Assembly (NCBI RefSeq): GCF_000244915.1
Contig: NZ_CM001442.1
Coordinates: 5,580,001 to 5,644,000 of the forward strand
DNA: 64,000 nucleotides
Source of the DNA: Bradyrhizobium sp. WSM471
GTDB lineage: Bacteria; Pseudomonadota; Alphaproteobacteria; Rhizobiales; Xanthobacteraceae
Direction of reading: 5' to 3'
Shown: positions 17,840 to 26,024 of the stretch, in pieces
Layout of the letters: the number at the start of each line of letters is the position of its first letter
How positions within the stretch are numbered: the first letter of the stretch is position 1
The notes under the pieces: model-generated
The model's database searches: none
What the model was told of the DNA's origin: nothing
What the model saw: the letters and a program-made list of their open reading frames with translations, nothing else
Translations under genes and position numbers: made by a program

Positions 17840-17883
17840 CCCGGGCCTTAAGCCTCTGAAAGAGACCACTCTTTTGGCCCGGG
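17840..17883 (-). terminator. Possible terminator after manC
   Basis: A perfect 8-bp inverted repeat (CCCGGGCC / GGCCCGGG) encloses 28 bases with a weaker inner stem. On the minus strand TTTTT follows some ten bases later. It lies 24 bp after the manC stop. The long loop makes this a moderate call. Confidence 0.45.
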
Positions 17884-17906
17884 TCGCGTGATTCGGAGTG
17901 TGCTGG

Positions 17907-19325
17907 TTACGACCTTTGGTAGTCGTCTTCAATCCGGATGATGTCGTCTTCCCCGAGATAGCTTCCAGTCTGGACCTCGATCAGCTCCAGCATGATTTTA
18001 CCGGGGTTCTCCATCCGGTGCACCGCGCCCATCGGGATGTAGATCGACTCGTTCTCGTGCACGCTTTTGACGGTCTCGTTGACGGTGACGCGGGCTGTGC
18101 CGCGGACCACGATCCAGTGCTCGGCACGATGATGGTGCTTCTGCAGCGACAGCCGCCCGCCGGGCTTGACCACGATGCGCTTGACCTGGTGACGCTCGCC
18201 ATTGTCGACCGATTGGTAGCTGCCCCAGGGCCGATGCACCTTGAGGTGCTCCTCGGTGACTTTCGGTGCGACCGCCTTGAGTTTTGTGACCAGCCGCTTG
18301 AGCCCGTTGGCATCTTTCTGGCGCGAGACCAGCACCGCGTCCGCAGTCGCGACCACGATGAGATCGTCGACGCCTTCGAGCGCGACCAGCGCGGAGTCGG
18401 TGGTGACGTTGCAGTTGCGGCTATCTTCGAACACCGCGGTGCCGTGCGCGGCATTGCCTTGCGCATCCTTGTCCGACAATTCCCACACCGCGTGCCAGGA
18501 GCCGACGTCGGACCAGCCGCACGACACCGGCACCACCGCGGCGCGCGCGGTCTTCTCCATCACCGCATAGTCGATCGAGATCGCCTTGGCCGCGCCGAAC
18601 GCCTCCGGCTCCAGCGTCACGAAGCCGAGATCGCGGCCGGCATTGCTCACGGCATTGGAAATCGCCTCCACGCTCGCCGCGTCGACCTTGCGGTATTCGT
18701 CGAGCAACACAGTGGCGGGGAACATGAAGTTGCCGCTGTTCCAGAGATAGCCGGAATTGACATAGTCGGCCGCCTTCACCGCATCCGGCTTCTCGACGAA
18801 GCGCGCGACCGCGTGCACCTCGCCGGAGATGACCTCCCCCGGGCTGATATAGCCGTATTCGGTCGCCGGCCGCTCCGGCTTGACGCCGAAGGTGACGATG
18901 CGCCCGGCGCTCGCGGCGGTGAGGCCCTGGCGGCACGCCGCGACGAAGGCGGCATTGTCCTGCACCACGTGGTCGGCGGCGAGCGCGAGCACGATTGCCT
19001 CACTCGCGCGGTTCTGCGCGAACACCGCGCCGGCTGCGATCGCAGGGCCGGAATCGCGCCGCATCGGCTCGAGGATCACGTCGGCCTCGATGCCGATCTC
19101 GGCGAGCTGCTCCAGCACCATGAAGCGATAGGAGGCATTGGTGATGACGATCGGACGATCGAACAGCGAGGCCTCCGAGACGCGCAACAGCGTGTCCTGG
19201 AAGGTCGAGCGCGTGCCGAACAACGGCAGGAACTGCTTGGGGCGCACCTCGCGCGAAGCCGGCCACAGCCGCGTTCCGGCACCGCCGCACATGATCAGGG
19301 GGATAATGCGTTTGTCCATCGTCAT
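17907..19325 (-). CDS. manC: Mannose-1-phosphate guanylyltransferase / mannose-6-phosphate isomerase
   Basis: A 472-residue two-domain enzyme that makes GDP-mannose for mannose-containing glycans. The N-terminal nucleotidyltransferase shows GGAGTRLWP (14-22) and later VILEPMRRDSGPAIA. The C-terminal cupin isomerase domain carries HRPWGSYQSV and the metal-site stretch QKHHHRAEHW. The ATG at 19325 is preferred because AAGG stands six bases upstream; an ATG at 19319 is the alternative. It starts one base after the stop of the epimerase remnant, so it depends on that upstream transcript. GDP-mannose could feed the mannosyl-type transferases in this window. Confidence 0.92.
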   Translation of the reverse strand: MTMDKRIIPLIMCGGAGTRLWPASREVRPKQFLPLFGTRSTFQDTLLRVSEASLFDRPIVITNASYRFMVLEQLAEIGIEADVILEPMRRDSGPAIAAGAVFAQNRASEAIVLALAADHVVQDNAAFVAACRQGLTAASAGRIVTFGVKPERPATEYGYISPGEVISGEVHAVARFVEKPDAVKAADYVNSGYLWNSGNFMFPATVLLDEYRKVDAASVEAISNAVSNAGRDLGFVTLEPEAFGAAKAISIDYAVMEKTARAAVVPVSCGWSDVGSWHAVWELSDKDAQGNAAHGTAVFEDSRNCNVTTDSALVALEGVDDLIVVATADAVLVSRQKDANGLKRLVTKLKAVAPKVTEEHLKVHRPWGSYQSVDNGERHQVKRIVVKPGGRLSLQKHHHRAEHWIVVRGTARVTVNETVKSVHENESIYIPMGAVHRMENPGKIMLELIEVQTGSYLGEDDIIRIEDDYQRS

Positions 19326-19326
19326 T

Positions 19327-19656
19327 TCAAACCTTGAAGTCGTCCCGATACCAGGTGACAAAATTATGAACTCCGTGCGCGATCGGCGTTGACGATGCAA
19401 CGCCGGCGTCGCGCATCAGATCATCGACATCCGCGAACGTTTCCAAGAGGTCTTCCGGCCGCATCGGCAGCAATTCTTTGATCGCCGTCCGACCCAGCTC
19501 CGGCTCCAGAACTCCGACGACGTGCGTCAGCTCTTCCGGATGGTGATTGCCGACATTGTAGAGCTTAGACGGCGCATTTGCGGCAGCCGGGTCATCCGCG
19601 GGCACCAGGCCGGTGAAATCGGCGGCACCTGTGACCAAAATCACCTGATCTCTCAT
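19327..19656 (-). pseudogene. Internally deleted UDP-sugar epimerase remnant
   Basis: A 109-codon frame with the start of an NAD-dependent sugar epimerase (MRDQVILVTGAADFTG, a damaged form of the Rossmann motif GAAGFIG) joined directly to the end of one (SKLYNVGNHHPEELTHVVGVLE to VHNFVTWYRDDFKV). Relatives of the UDP-glucuronate 4-epimerase/LpsL type are about 330 residues, so some 220 residues with the catalytic Tyr-Lys pair are missing, yet the frame is kept. It cannot be an active epimerase. Its ribosome-binding site (GGGAACAGG) and the one-base spacing to manC suggest it is kept to carry translation into manC. Confidence 0.8.
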
Positions 19657-19725
19657 CCTGTTCCCAAGGACTGCTTCGCCCGATCCGTCGCTCGATCTTT
19701 CACCCGCGGCGCCTCTTTAGCCTCC

Positions 19726-19798
19726 GCGTCGACGGGGTCGCAATAGCCCCGCCGCCCTGCATTCGGGCTCCTGATCACCGCTATTGCAAGATCGACGC
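19726..19798. promoter_or_regulatory. Inverted repeat between two divergent genes
   Basis: Two nested pairs of arms, GCGTCGA/TCGACGC and GCAATAGC/GCTATTGC, face each other across about 32 bases in the 216-bp gap between the epimerase remnant and the flippase-like gene. It may be an operator or a hairpin in a leader. Confidence 0.3.
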
Positions 19799-19872
19799 CA
19801 AAACCATACCAAAGCGGCCGAATTCGGCGCCCTGCGTCGGGTTGCTTCAAAACCCTTGTTCATGCGGGCGAA

Positions 19873-20832
19873 ATGCGCCGAATCCTGCTGTCGACGGCCA
19901 AGATCCTGATTTCCGGAGCGCTGCTCTACCTGGCGCTGCGCAAGGTCGATCTGTCCGAACTGTTTTCGCGCTTCACCGTGACCAGCCTGTTCTGGATCGG
20001 CTCGGCGATCGCCATCGCGTTCCTGCAAATCTTCGTCGGCGTGTTGCGCTGGCGCGAGGTCAGCGCCGCATGCGGCGCCCCGCTCGAGCTCGGCCGGGCC
20101 ATGCGCTACAACGTGATCGGATCGTTCTTCAACCAGACCCTGCCGTCGGCGATCGGCGGCGATGCGGTCCGGCTGTGGCTCGTCGCGCGCGCCGGCGCAG
20201 GCTGGCGCGCCGCGACCTACTCGATCTTCGTCGATCGCGCGATCGGCTTGATCGCGCTGGCGATCATCATCGTCGCGAGCCTGCCCTGGAGCTACAGCCT
20301 CATCGCCGATCCGCACGGGCGCTCGGCGCTGCTGTTCGTCGACCTCGCGGCGCTCGCGGGTGGTCTCGGCTTCCTGGTCTTCGGCGCGCTGAAATGGCAC
20401 TGGCTGAGAACCTGGTGGGCCACGCATCACATCCACGCCTGTGCCGTGATCGCCAACCGCGTGATCTTCAGCCGCTCGCGCGGACCGGCCGTCGTGATCC
20501 TGTCGCTCGCCGTGCATGTGCTGGCGGTCGTGGTCGCCTGGTGCGTCGTGCAGTCGATCGCTGCGCCGGTCGGATTCAGCGACGTCTTTATGCTCGTGCC
20601 GCCGGTGATGCTGATCACGATGATGCCGATCTCGATCGCCGGCTGGGGCGTGCGTGAAGCCACCATGGGCCTCGCGTTCGGCTTCGCGGGGCTGGCCGCC
20701 AACGAGGGGGTCAACGTCTCGCTGCTGTTCGGCGCCGTGTACTTCATCGTCGGCGCGATCGGCGGCCTGGTCTGGATCCTCAGCGCCGAGAAAGCCGCGC
20801 AGGGATCGGCGCCGCTCGGGGTGCCGGAGTGA
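19873..20832 (+). CDS. Lysylphosphatidylglycerol synthase TM-region (flippase-like) family membrane protein
   Basis: A 319-residue protein with about eight membrane helices of the UPF0104/AglD family. The conserved polar segment SFFNQTLPSAIGGDAVRLW between the second and third helices is typical, and PISIAGWGVREA near the C-terminus closes the family pattern. Members are thought to flip or bind lipid-linked substrates. Its stop overlaps the GTG start of the WecA-like gene (GTGA), so both are translated from one message. A role in glycolipid transport within this LPS region is likely but unproven. Confidence 0.82.
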   Translation: MRRILLSTAKILISGALLYLALRKVDLSELFSRFTVTSLFWIGSAIAIAFLQIFVGVLRWREVSAACGAPLELGRAMRYNVIGSFFNQTLPSAIGGDAVRLWLVARAGAGWRAATYSIFVDRAIGLIALAIIIVASLPWSYSLIADPHGRSALLFVDLAALAGGLGFLVFGALKWHWLRTWWATHHIHACAVIANRVIFSRSRGPAVVILSLAVHVLAVVVAWCVVQSIAAPVGFSDVFMLVPPVMLITMMPISIAGWGVREATMGLAFGFAGLAANEGVNVSLLFGAVYFIVGAIGGLVWILSAEKAAQGSAPLGVPE

Positions 20833-21848
20833 GCGCGGCCATCGATGCGCTCGGCGCCGTACCCTCGCTGCTTGCCGTTGCGATTGCCGCGCTGGTATCG
20901 GGCGTCATCACCTGGACCAGCCGCCCCATGCTCCAGCGTTACGCATTGGCGCGGCCCAACGCGCGGTCCTCTCATCGCATCCCGACCCCGCAGGGTGCGG
21001 GTATCGCCGTGATATCAGCGACGCTGCTGGTCGCATCAGCCTGGGCAGTCTGGGCGAACGTCGCGATTCCGCCGACGCTGATCGCTGCGACTGTGTTGAT
21101 CGCCGTGGTCGGATTTGCCGACGACATCGTGTCGCTGCCGGTGCTGGTACGGCTCGTGCTGCAGGCCGCAGCCGTCGGCGCCGTCGTGTTCACCACGCCC
21201 GAGACCGTGCGCATCGTGCCGGCGCTGCCGCTCGCGCTGGAGCGCGGACTGATCCTGCTGGCAGGCGTGTGGTTCGTGAACCTCGTCAACTTCATGGACG
21301 GACTCGACTTGATGACGGTGGCGGAAGTCGTGCCCGTCACCGCGGCGCTGCTGCTGCTGGGATTGCTCGGCGAGCTGTCGTGGCCGGCCGCGCTGATCGC
21401 CGCGACGCTGTGCGGCGCCATGCTCGGCTTTGCGCCGTTCAACAAGCCGGTCGCAAAAGTCTTCCTGGGTGATGTCGGCAGCCTGCCGATCGGCCTTTTG
21501 CTCGGCTGGTGCCTGCTCGAGCTCGCCTGGCGCGGGCAGCCCGCCGCAGCGCTGTTGCTGCCGGCCTATTACCTCGTGGATTCCACCATCACGCTATTTC
21601 GGCGCGTCGCCAGGCGCGAGCAATTCTGGTCGGCGCATCGCTCGCATTTCTACCAGCGCGCCACCGAGCACGGCTTCACGGTCTCTCGCGTGATCGGGGA
21701 GGTGTTCGCGCTCAATCTCGTGCTCGCGGGGCTTGCCATCGTCACCGCTCGCGCCGGCTCGACGACAATCACGTTGATCGCGCTGCTGGCGGGCGCAATC
21801 GCGATCAGCATCGTGCTGCGGCGATTCTCCCGTCCTCAAGCGTCCTGA
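20829..21848 (+). CDS. WecA/WbpL-type polyprenyl-phosphate sugar-1-phosphate transferase
   Basis: A 339-residue membrane enzyme of the MraY/WecA family, with about ten helices, that loads the first sugar of a chain onto undecaprenyl phosphate. The catalytic motifs are FADD (Asp98, Asp99), NFMDGLD (154-160) and FLGDVGS (212-218), followed by an Arg/His-rich cytoplasmic loop (AHRSHFYQRA). The start is a GTG overlapping the previous stop. With the WbpV- and WbpM-like genes next door, the donor is probably UDP-QuiNAc or UDP-FucNAc. Its 3' end overlaps the convergent epimerase gene by 13 bp. Confidence 0.9.
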   Translation: MSAAIDALGAVPSLLAVAIAALVSGVITWTSRPMLQRYALARPNARSSHRIPTPQGAGIAVISATLLVASAWAVWANVAIPPTLIAATVLIAVVGFADDIVSLPVLVRLVLQAAAVGAVVFTTPETVRIVPALPLALERGLILLAGVWFVNLVNFMDGLDLMTVAEVVPVTAALLLLGLLGELSWPAALIAATLCGAMLGFAPFNKPVAKVFLGDVGSLPIGLLLGWCLLELAWRGQPAAALLLPAYYLVDSTITLFRRVARREQFWSAHRSHFYQRATEHGFTVSRVIGEVFALNLVLAGLAIVTARAGSTTITLIALLAGAIAISIVLRRFSRPQAS

Positions 21849-22783
21849 GCCAGCAGCGCCAGCCGCAGCCCCTCGTCGAGAGACACCTGCGGCTGCCACC
21901 CGGTCGCGATCGCCTTGGCGAGGTTGAGCTCGAGCGAACCGATCAGGCTGTCCTGCGTATCCTGCCGGCCCATCACGCTCAGCAGCGTGCTGAGCAGCTC
22001 CGGCGGCATGCCGAACAGCCGCGAGTTCTTGCCGGCAGCCTTGGCCAGCCGCGCGATGAACTCGGGCGTCGAGACCTGCTCCCTGTCGGCCACCAGGAAG
22101 ATCTCGAAATTGCTCGCGGGATCTGGATGAGAGAGCCGGCGCAGGATGAACGACGACAGGTTCTGCACGGCAAGGAAGGCGCGGTGATTGCGGATCGCCG
22201 CAAAGGGCAGCGGCAGCCCGAGGTTCACTGCACGCGTCAGCAGCGCGAAATTGCCCTTGGCGCCCGCACCATAGACCAGCGGCGGCCTGATCACCGAGAC
22301 CTTCATGGCGCTGTCGCGCGCCAGCGTCTTCAAGCCCGCTTCGGCCGCGGCCTTGGACATGCCGTAGAGACCGCGCGGCGTCAGGACATCGTCCTCGCTG
22401 AACGGCGCGCGGCCCTCATTGCTGCGACCGTGCACGAGAACGGTGCTGATGAAGATGAACTGGTGTACGCCGGCTGTGGCCGCGCTGCGCGCCAGGTGCA
22501 GCGTGCCGGCGATGTTGACGTTGCGGTAGAGCTGGACCGCATGCTCTTCGTGCTTGTGATGCACCCGCGCGGCGAGATGAACGACCGCGTCGACCCCTTG
22601 AAGCGCGGCTTGCCAGTCGGTTTCCGGTCCGACGGTTTCGATCACGACCTCGTCGTCCAAGCCTTCCGGTCTGCGCACCGCGCGGCGGATCGACCATCCC
22701 TCGCGCGCCAGCGCGGGCACGACATGACGGCCGACGAAACCGCTCGCACCCGTCACCAGCACGACTGGCTTGCGCTCGTTCAT
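21836..22783 (-). CDS. SDR-family nucleotide-sugar 4-reductase/epimerase (WbpV/WreQ-like)
   Basis: A 315-residue extended short-chain dehydrogenase. GASGFVG (12-18) binds NAD(P), and Ser113 with Tyr140-x3-Lys144 form the catalytic set. Lying with a WecA-like transferase and a WbpM-like dehydratase, it fits the 4-reductase that completes UDP-QuiNAc or UDP-FucNAc, like WbpV in Pseudomonas aeruginosa or WreQ in Rhizobium etli. A plain C4 epimerase cannot be excluded by eye. The start at 22783 overlaps the stop of the upstream glycosyltransferase (ATGA), so the longer frame to 22915 is rejected. Confidence 0.83.
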   Translation of the reverse strand: MNERKPVVLVTGASGFVGRHVVPALAREGWSIRRAVRRPEGLDDEVVIETVGPETDWQAALQGVDAVVHLAARVHHKHEEHAVQLYRNVNIAGTLHLARSAATAGVHQFIFISTVLVHGRSNEGRAPFSEDDVLTPRGLYGMSKAAAEAGLKTLARDSAMKVSVIRPPLVYGAGAKGNFALLTRAVNLGLPLPFAAIRNHRAFLAVQNLSSFILRRLSHPDPASNFEIFLVADREQVSTPEFIARLAKAAGKNSRLFGMPPELLSTLLSVMGRQDTQDSLIGSLELNLAKAIATGWQPQVSLDEGLRLALLAQDA

Positions 22784-24000
22784 CGTTGCTCCGCCAGTTC
22801 GGGGTTGCGCAACAATTCGTCGATCAGGGCGGCATAGGCGTTCAACGCGGTGACGCGATCGAACTTCGCCGCCGCCTTCACCGCGCGCTCCGCAATGGGG
22901 ACACCGTCGGAGCATGACGCCGCGCGGATCGCCTCGGCCAGTTGATCGGCACGGCCGGGCGTCACGACCCAGCCCAGCCCGTTCTCCACCACCGTCAACG
23001 CGGCCTCGGCCTCCGGTTCGGAGACCAGCACCACGGGACGGCCGACCGCCAGCAGATTGTAGAACCGGCTCGGCACCGACACCCCCGCAACGTCCTTCCG
23101 GTACGGAATGATCCAGAGATTGGCCGCCGTCAGGAAGGCCTCGAGCTCGGCATCCTCGACCCGCCCCACGAAGGAGACATTGGGCAAGTTCGCCTCAGTC
23201 TGCAACTGCTTCAACCGCTCGAAGCCGATGCCCCAACCGGAGAGCAGGAAGTGGATGCCAGGCTCGGCCCTCAAAAGGCGCGCCGCCTCGAACACGATCT
23301 CCGGATCATGGGTGAAGCCGAGATTGCCCGACAGGCCGACAACGAAATCCGCCGAGAGCGCTGTGCGGAACGGATTGTCCGGCGTCACCGGCCGGGGTGC
23401 GGCCGCGAGCGTCGCCCAGTTCGGGATGAAGCGGATCTTGTTCCGCGTCATGCCGGAATAGCTCAGCAGCGGCCGTTCCGCATCGCGGCCGATGGTGATG
23501 ACGGCATTGAGCGCGCGGAACATCAGGCTGTTGGCGGCGCGCATCGTCAAGGTCACGATGGAACCGGGCTTCAGCAGGCCCGCCATCACCAGCACGTCGG
23601 GGAAGAGGTCGTGCATGATCAGCGCCGAACGCGCGCCCTTCAGCTTCGCCGCCGCCGCGACCGCGTAAGGCAGCATGAACGGTGCGGTGACGGTGAGCAC
23701 GACGTCACCTCGCCTCAGCTCCCGTGTCAACGCCAGGAACGCGCGCACCGCGAACAGCAGCTCGGAGGCGCCGCGCCGCACCAGCGCCGCCTTGCCCGTC
23801 ATGCGGTTCTTGACGGCGACGATGCGCGGCTTGCCCGGGCCGGTCTGCGACGCCGGCAACGCGCCTGATGAGCCCGACAGCACAACGACCTCGTGATCCC
23901 CGGCGATGCGGCAGGCGATCTCGGCCATGATCGCCGCCGTCGTGCTCGGATCAGGCGGGTAATGCTGGCTCGCCACGACGATCTTGCCTCGAGGCTGCAT
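22780..24000 (-). CDS. GT4 glycosyltransferase (WbuB-like)
   Basis: A 406-residue GT-B transferase. The N-terminus IVVASQHYPPDPSTTAAIMAE and the later LSGNLGFTHDPEIVFEAA and PYRKDVAGVSVPSRFYNLLAVG resemble WbuB-type enzymes that add an amino-deoxy sugar as an early step of O-antigen assembly. The characteristic C-terminal acidic pair seen in many GT4 enzymes is replaced by this PSRFYNL segment, as is usual in WbuB-like proteins. The start is 2 bp from the stop of the WbpM-like gene, and its own stop overlaps the next start, so it sits in the middle of a tight operon. Confidence 0.85.
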   Translation of the reverse strand: MQPRGKIVVASQHYPPDPSTTAAIMAEIACRIAGDHEVVVLSGSSGALPASQTGPGKPRIVAVKNRMTGKAALVRRGASELLFAVRAFLALTRELRRGDVVLTVTAPFMLPYAVAAAAKLKGARSALIMHDLFPDVLVMAGLLKPGSIVTLTMRAANSLMFRALNAVITIGRDAERPLLSYSGMTRNKIRFIPNWATLAAAPRPVTPDNPFRTALSADFVVGLSGNLGFTHDPEIVFEAARLLRAEPGIHFLLSGWGIGFERLKQLQTEANLPNVSFVGRVEDAELEAFLTAANLWIIPYRKDVAGVSVPSRFYNLLAVGRPVVLVSEPEAEAALTVVENGLGWVVTPGRADQLAEAIRAASCSDGVPIAERAVKAAAKFDRVTALNAYAALIDELLRNPELAEQR

Positions 24001-24002
24001 GA

Positions 24003-25967
24003 TCAGGCCGCGGTCGACCCGAATTCCGGAATCGCGTCCTTCAGGATGGTCCTGATGGTGGCCCGATCGTCGCGCGCGATCGCCTGCTCCAGCGCCGCAA
24101 TCCATTTGCGCAGCGTCTGCATCGGCGGCTCGTTCGGCTGCGCAGCCATGATGCCGGCGACGCCGATCTCGCGGGTCGGCTCCTCGGAGGCGAACAGGAT
24201 TTCATGCAGGCGTTCGCCGGGCCGCATGCCCGTGAACACGATTTCGATGTCGTAGCCGGGTTGCAAGCCCGAGAGACGGATCATGCGCTCGGCGAGATCG
24301 ACGATCTTCACTGGCTGGCCCATGTTGAGCACGTAGACCGACACGTCCGAGCGCTGCGTTCCGAGCGCATGCGTTGCCGCCGTGATGACGAGATCGCAGG
24401 CCTCCCGGATGGTCATGAAGTAGCGGACCATGTCCGGATGCGTGACCGTCACGGGACCGCCCGCATCGATCTGGGCCTTGAACTTCGGCACCACCGAGCC
24501 GTTCGACGCGAGCACGTTACCGAACCGGACCGAGATCAGCCGCATCGACCGCCTGGCGCCGCCGTGGCCCGCCGCAAGATCATGGTCGAGCGCCTGGCAA
24601 TACATCTCGGCGAAGCGCTTGGTCAGGCCGAGCATCGACACCGGCTCGATCGCCTTGTCGGTCGAGATCATCACCATGGCTTCGGCGCCGGCGCTGTGCG
24701 CGGCGTCGGCAACGTTGATCGAGCCGAAGATGTTGGTCTTGACGCCCTCGCTCCAGTCGCGCTCGAGGATCGGCACGTGCTTGAGCGCGGCGGCATGGAA
24801 CACGATGTCCGGCTTGAACTCGGCCATCAGACGCATGATGCGCTCACGGTCGCGGATGTCGGCGATCCGCCCTTCGATCGAAGCAGCGGTGCCGAGCGCC
24901 GCGAGCGTTTCGGTGATCGCGTAGAGCGCTGGTTCGGAATTTTCCACGATCAGAAGGCGCGCGGCGCCGAACGCGACGACACGCTCGCAGATCTCGGAAC
25001 CGATCGAGCCGCCTCCGCCGGTGACGATCACCGCCTTGCCCTCGATCAGGGCCTCGAGCCGCGCATAGTCGATCTTTTCGCTCGGCCGCAGCAGCAGGTC
25101 CTCGACGGCGACGGCCGTGAGCCGTGGCGTATCGCCGCTCTCGAGTGAGGGCATGCGGCTCACGATCACGCCGAGCTTGCGCGCCCGCATCAGGATCGAT
25201 TCGGGATGGGCCTCCGGCTCGAACGCCGTCGGCGTCATCACGACGCGCGCGATCGGCTTGCCGCGCTTGGTGAAGTCGGCGATGACATCCTCGATGTCGT
25301 CGACGCCGCCCAGAACCGGGACGTTGCGGATCAACTGGCCGCGATCGGAACTCGACGGCGAGAGCAGGCCGACCGGCCAGATGCGCTTGATCGCCCCGCT
25401 CTCGATTCCGCGCAACAGCACCTCGGCATCCGCGGCGCGGCCGATCAGCAGCGTCGGCGCGGCATCACCGGTGCGGGCGTGACGCCGCACCCGCGTATAG
25501 CGGAAATAGCGGTAGGCCATGCGCAACGCGCTGAGGAAGGAGATCTCGAGGAACCAGTAGAGGACGATGGTCACCTTGCCGAGGAAGAAGGCGCCGCGGA
25601 CGTTGGGGGCGACGAAGATGTAGTCGAGCACCAGGAGTGCAACCGTCAGCACGGTCGCGACGCGGATGATGTTCAGCGCGTCGGGCAGCGAGATGAAGCG
25701 CCATTTCGTCGTGGTCAAGTTGAAGACGAAGAACACGACCACGCTGAAGGCGAGGAAATAGGGCAGGATCTGGATCAGCAGCGGCAGGCGGTCGAAGAAG
25801 CCGTCGCCGCCCTCGAAGCGCAGATAGAAGGCGGCGAACAGCGCCGCCGTGGTCGCCAGCAGGTCGTGGAGCGCGATCATGAAATTGCGCAAGGTGAGAT
25901 GCGAAAGACGCGTCATCCGCTGACCGAAAATCCAGTAAGATGCAACCTGATCGCGCTGATAACCCAT
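24003..25967 (-). CDS. Membrane-bound nucleotide-sugar 4,6-dehydratase (WbpM/CapD/FlaA1 family)
   Basis: A 654-residue protein with four N-terminal membrane helices (about residues 30-150), a CoA-binding-like middle domain and a C-terminal extended SDR domain. The NAD motif GGGGSIGSE is at 317-325. The catalytic region STDKAIEPVSMLGLTK (435-450) has Met445 where most SDRs have Tyr, together with Lys450, as is normal for WbpM-type 4,6-dehydratases. It should convert UDP-GlcNAc to the 4-keto-6-deoxy sugar that the nearby reductase finishes. An in-frame ATG at 25916 is an alternative start; neither has a strong ribosome-binding site. Confidence 0.9.
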   Translation of the reverse strand: MGYQRDQVASYWIFGQRMTRLSHLTLRNFMIALHDLLATTAALFAAFYLRFEGGDGFFDRLPLLIQILPYFLAFSVVVFFVFNLTTTKWRFISLPDALNIIRVATVLTVALLVLDYIFVAPNVRGAFFLGKVTIVLYWFLEISFLSALRMAYRYFRYTRVRRHARTGDAAPTLLIGRAADAEVLLRGIESGAIKRIWPVGLLSPSSSDRGQLIRNVPVLGGVDDIEDVIADFTKRGKPIARVVMTPTAFEPEAHPESILMRARKLGVIVSRMPSLESGDTPRLTAVAVEDLLLRPSEKIDYARLEALIEGKAVIVTGGGGSIGSEICERVVAFGAARLLIVENSEPALYAITETLAALGTAASIEGRIADIRDRERIMRLMAEFKPDIVFHAAALKHVPILERDWSEGVKTNIFGSINVADAAHSAGAEAMVMISTDKAIEPVSMLGLTKRFAEMYCQALDHDLAAGHGGARRSMRLISVRFGNVLASNGSVVPKFKAQIDAGGPVTVTHPDMVRYFMTIREACDLVITAATHALGTQRSDVSVYVLNMGQPVKIVDLAERMIRLSGLQPGYDIEIVFTGMRPGERLHEILFASEEPTREIGVAGIMAAQPNEPPMQTLRKWIAALEQAIARDDRATIRTILKDAIPEFGSTAA

Positions 25968-26024
25968 CTCGGCCGGACATGCCAGTCAGGGCTTGCCGGT
26001 CAAGGTTTGCCGTCGGCCGGCCGT

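Noticed and set aside
15587..17851. A 754-codon open frame on the plus strand opposite the aminotransferase and dehydrogenase genes
   Set aside because: It is antisense to two clear enzyme genes, is rich in Arg, Ala and Gly with no motif, and is explained by the high-GC codon pattern of the real genes.
19717..20517. A minus-strand frame opposite the flippase-like gene
   Set aside because: It is antisense to a protein with clear membrane helices and a family motif; composition is Arg/Asp/Gln-rich shadow sequence.
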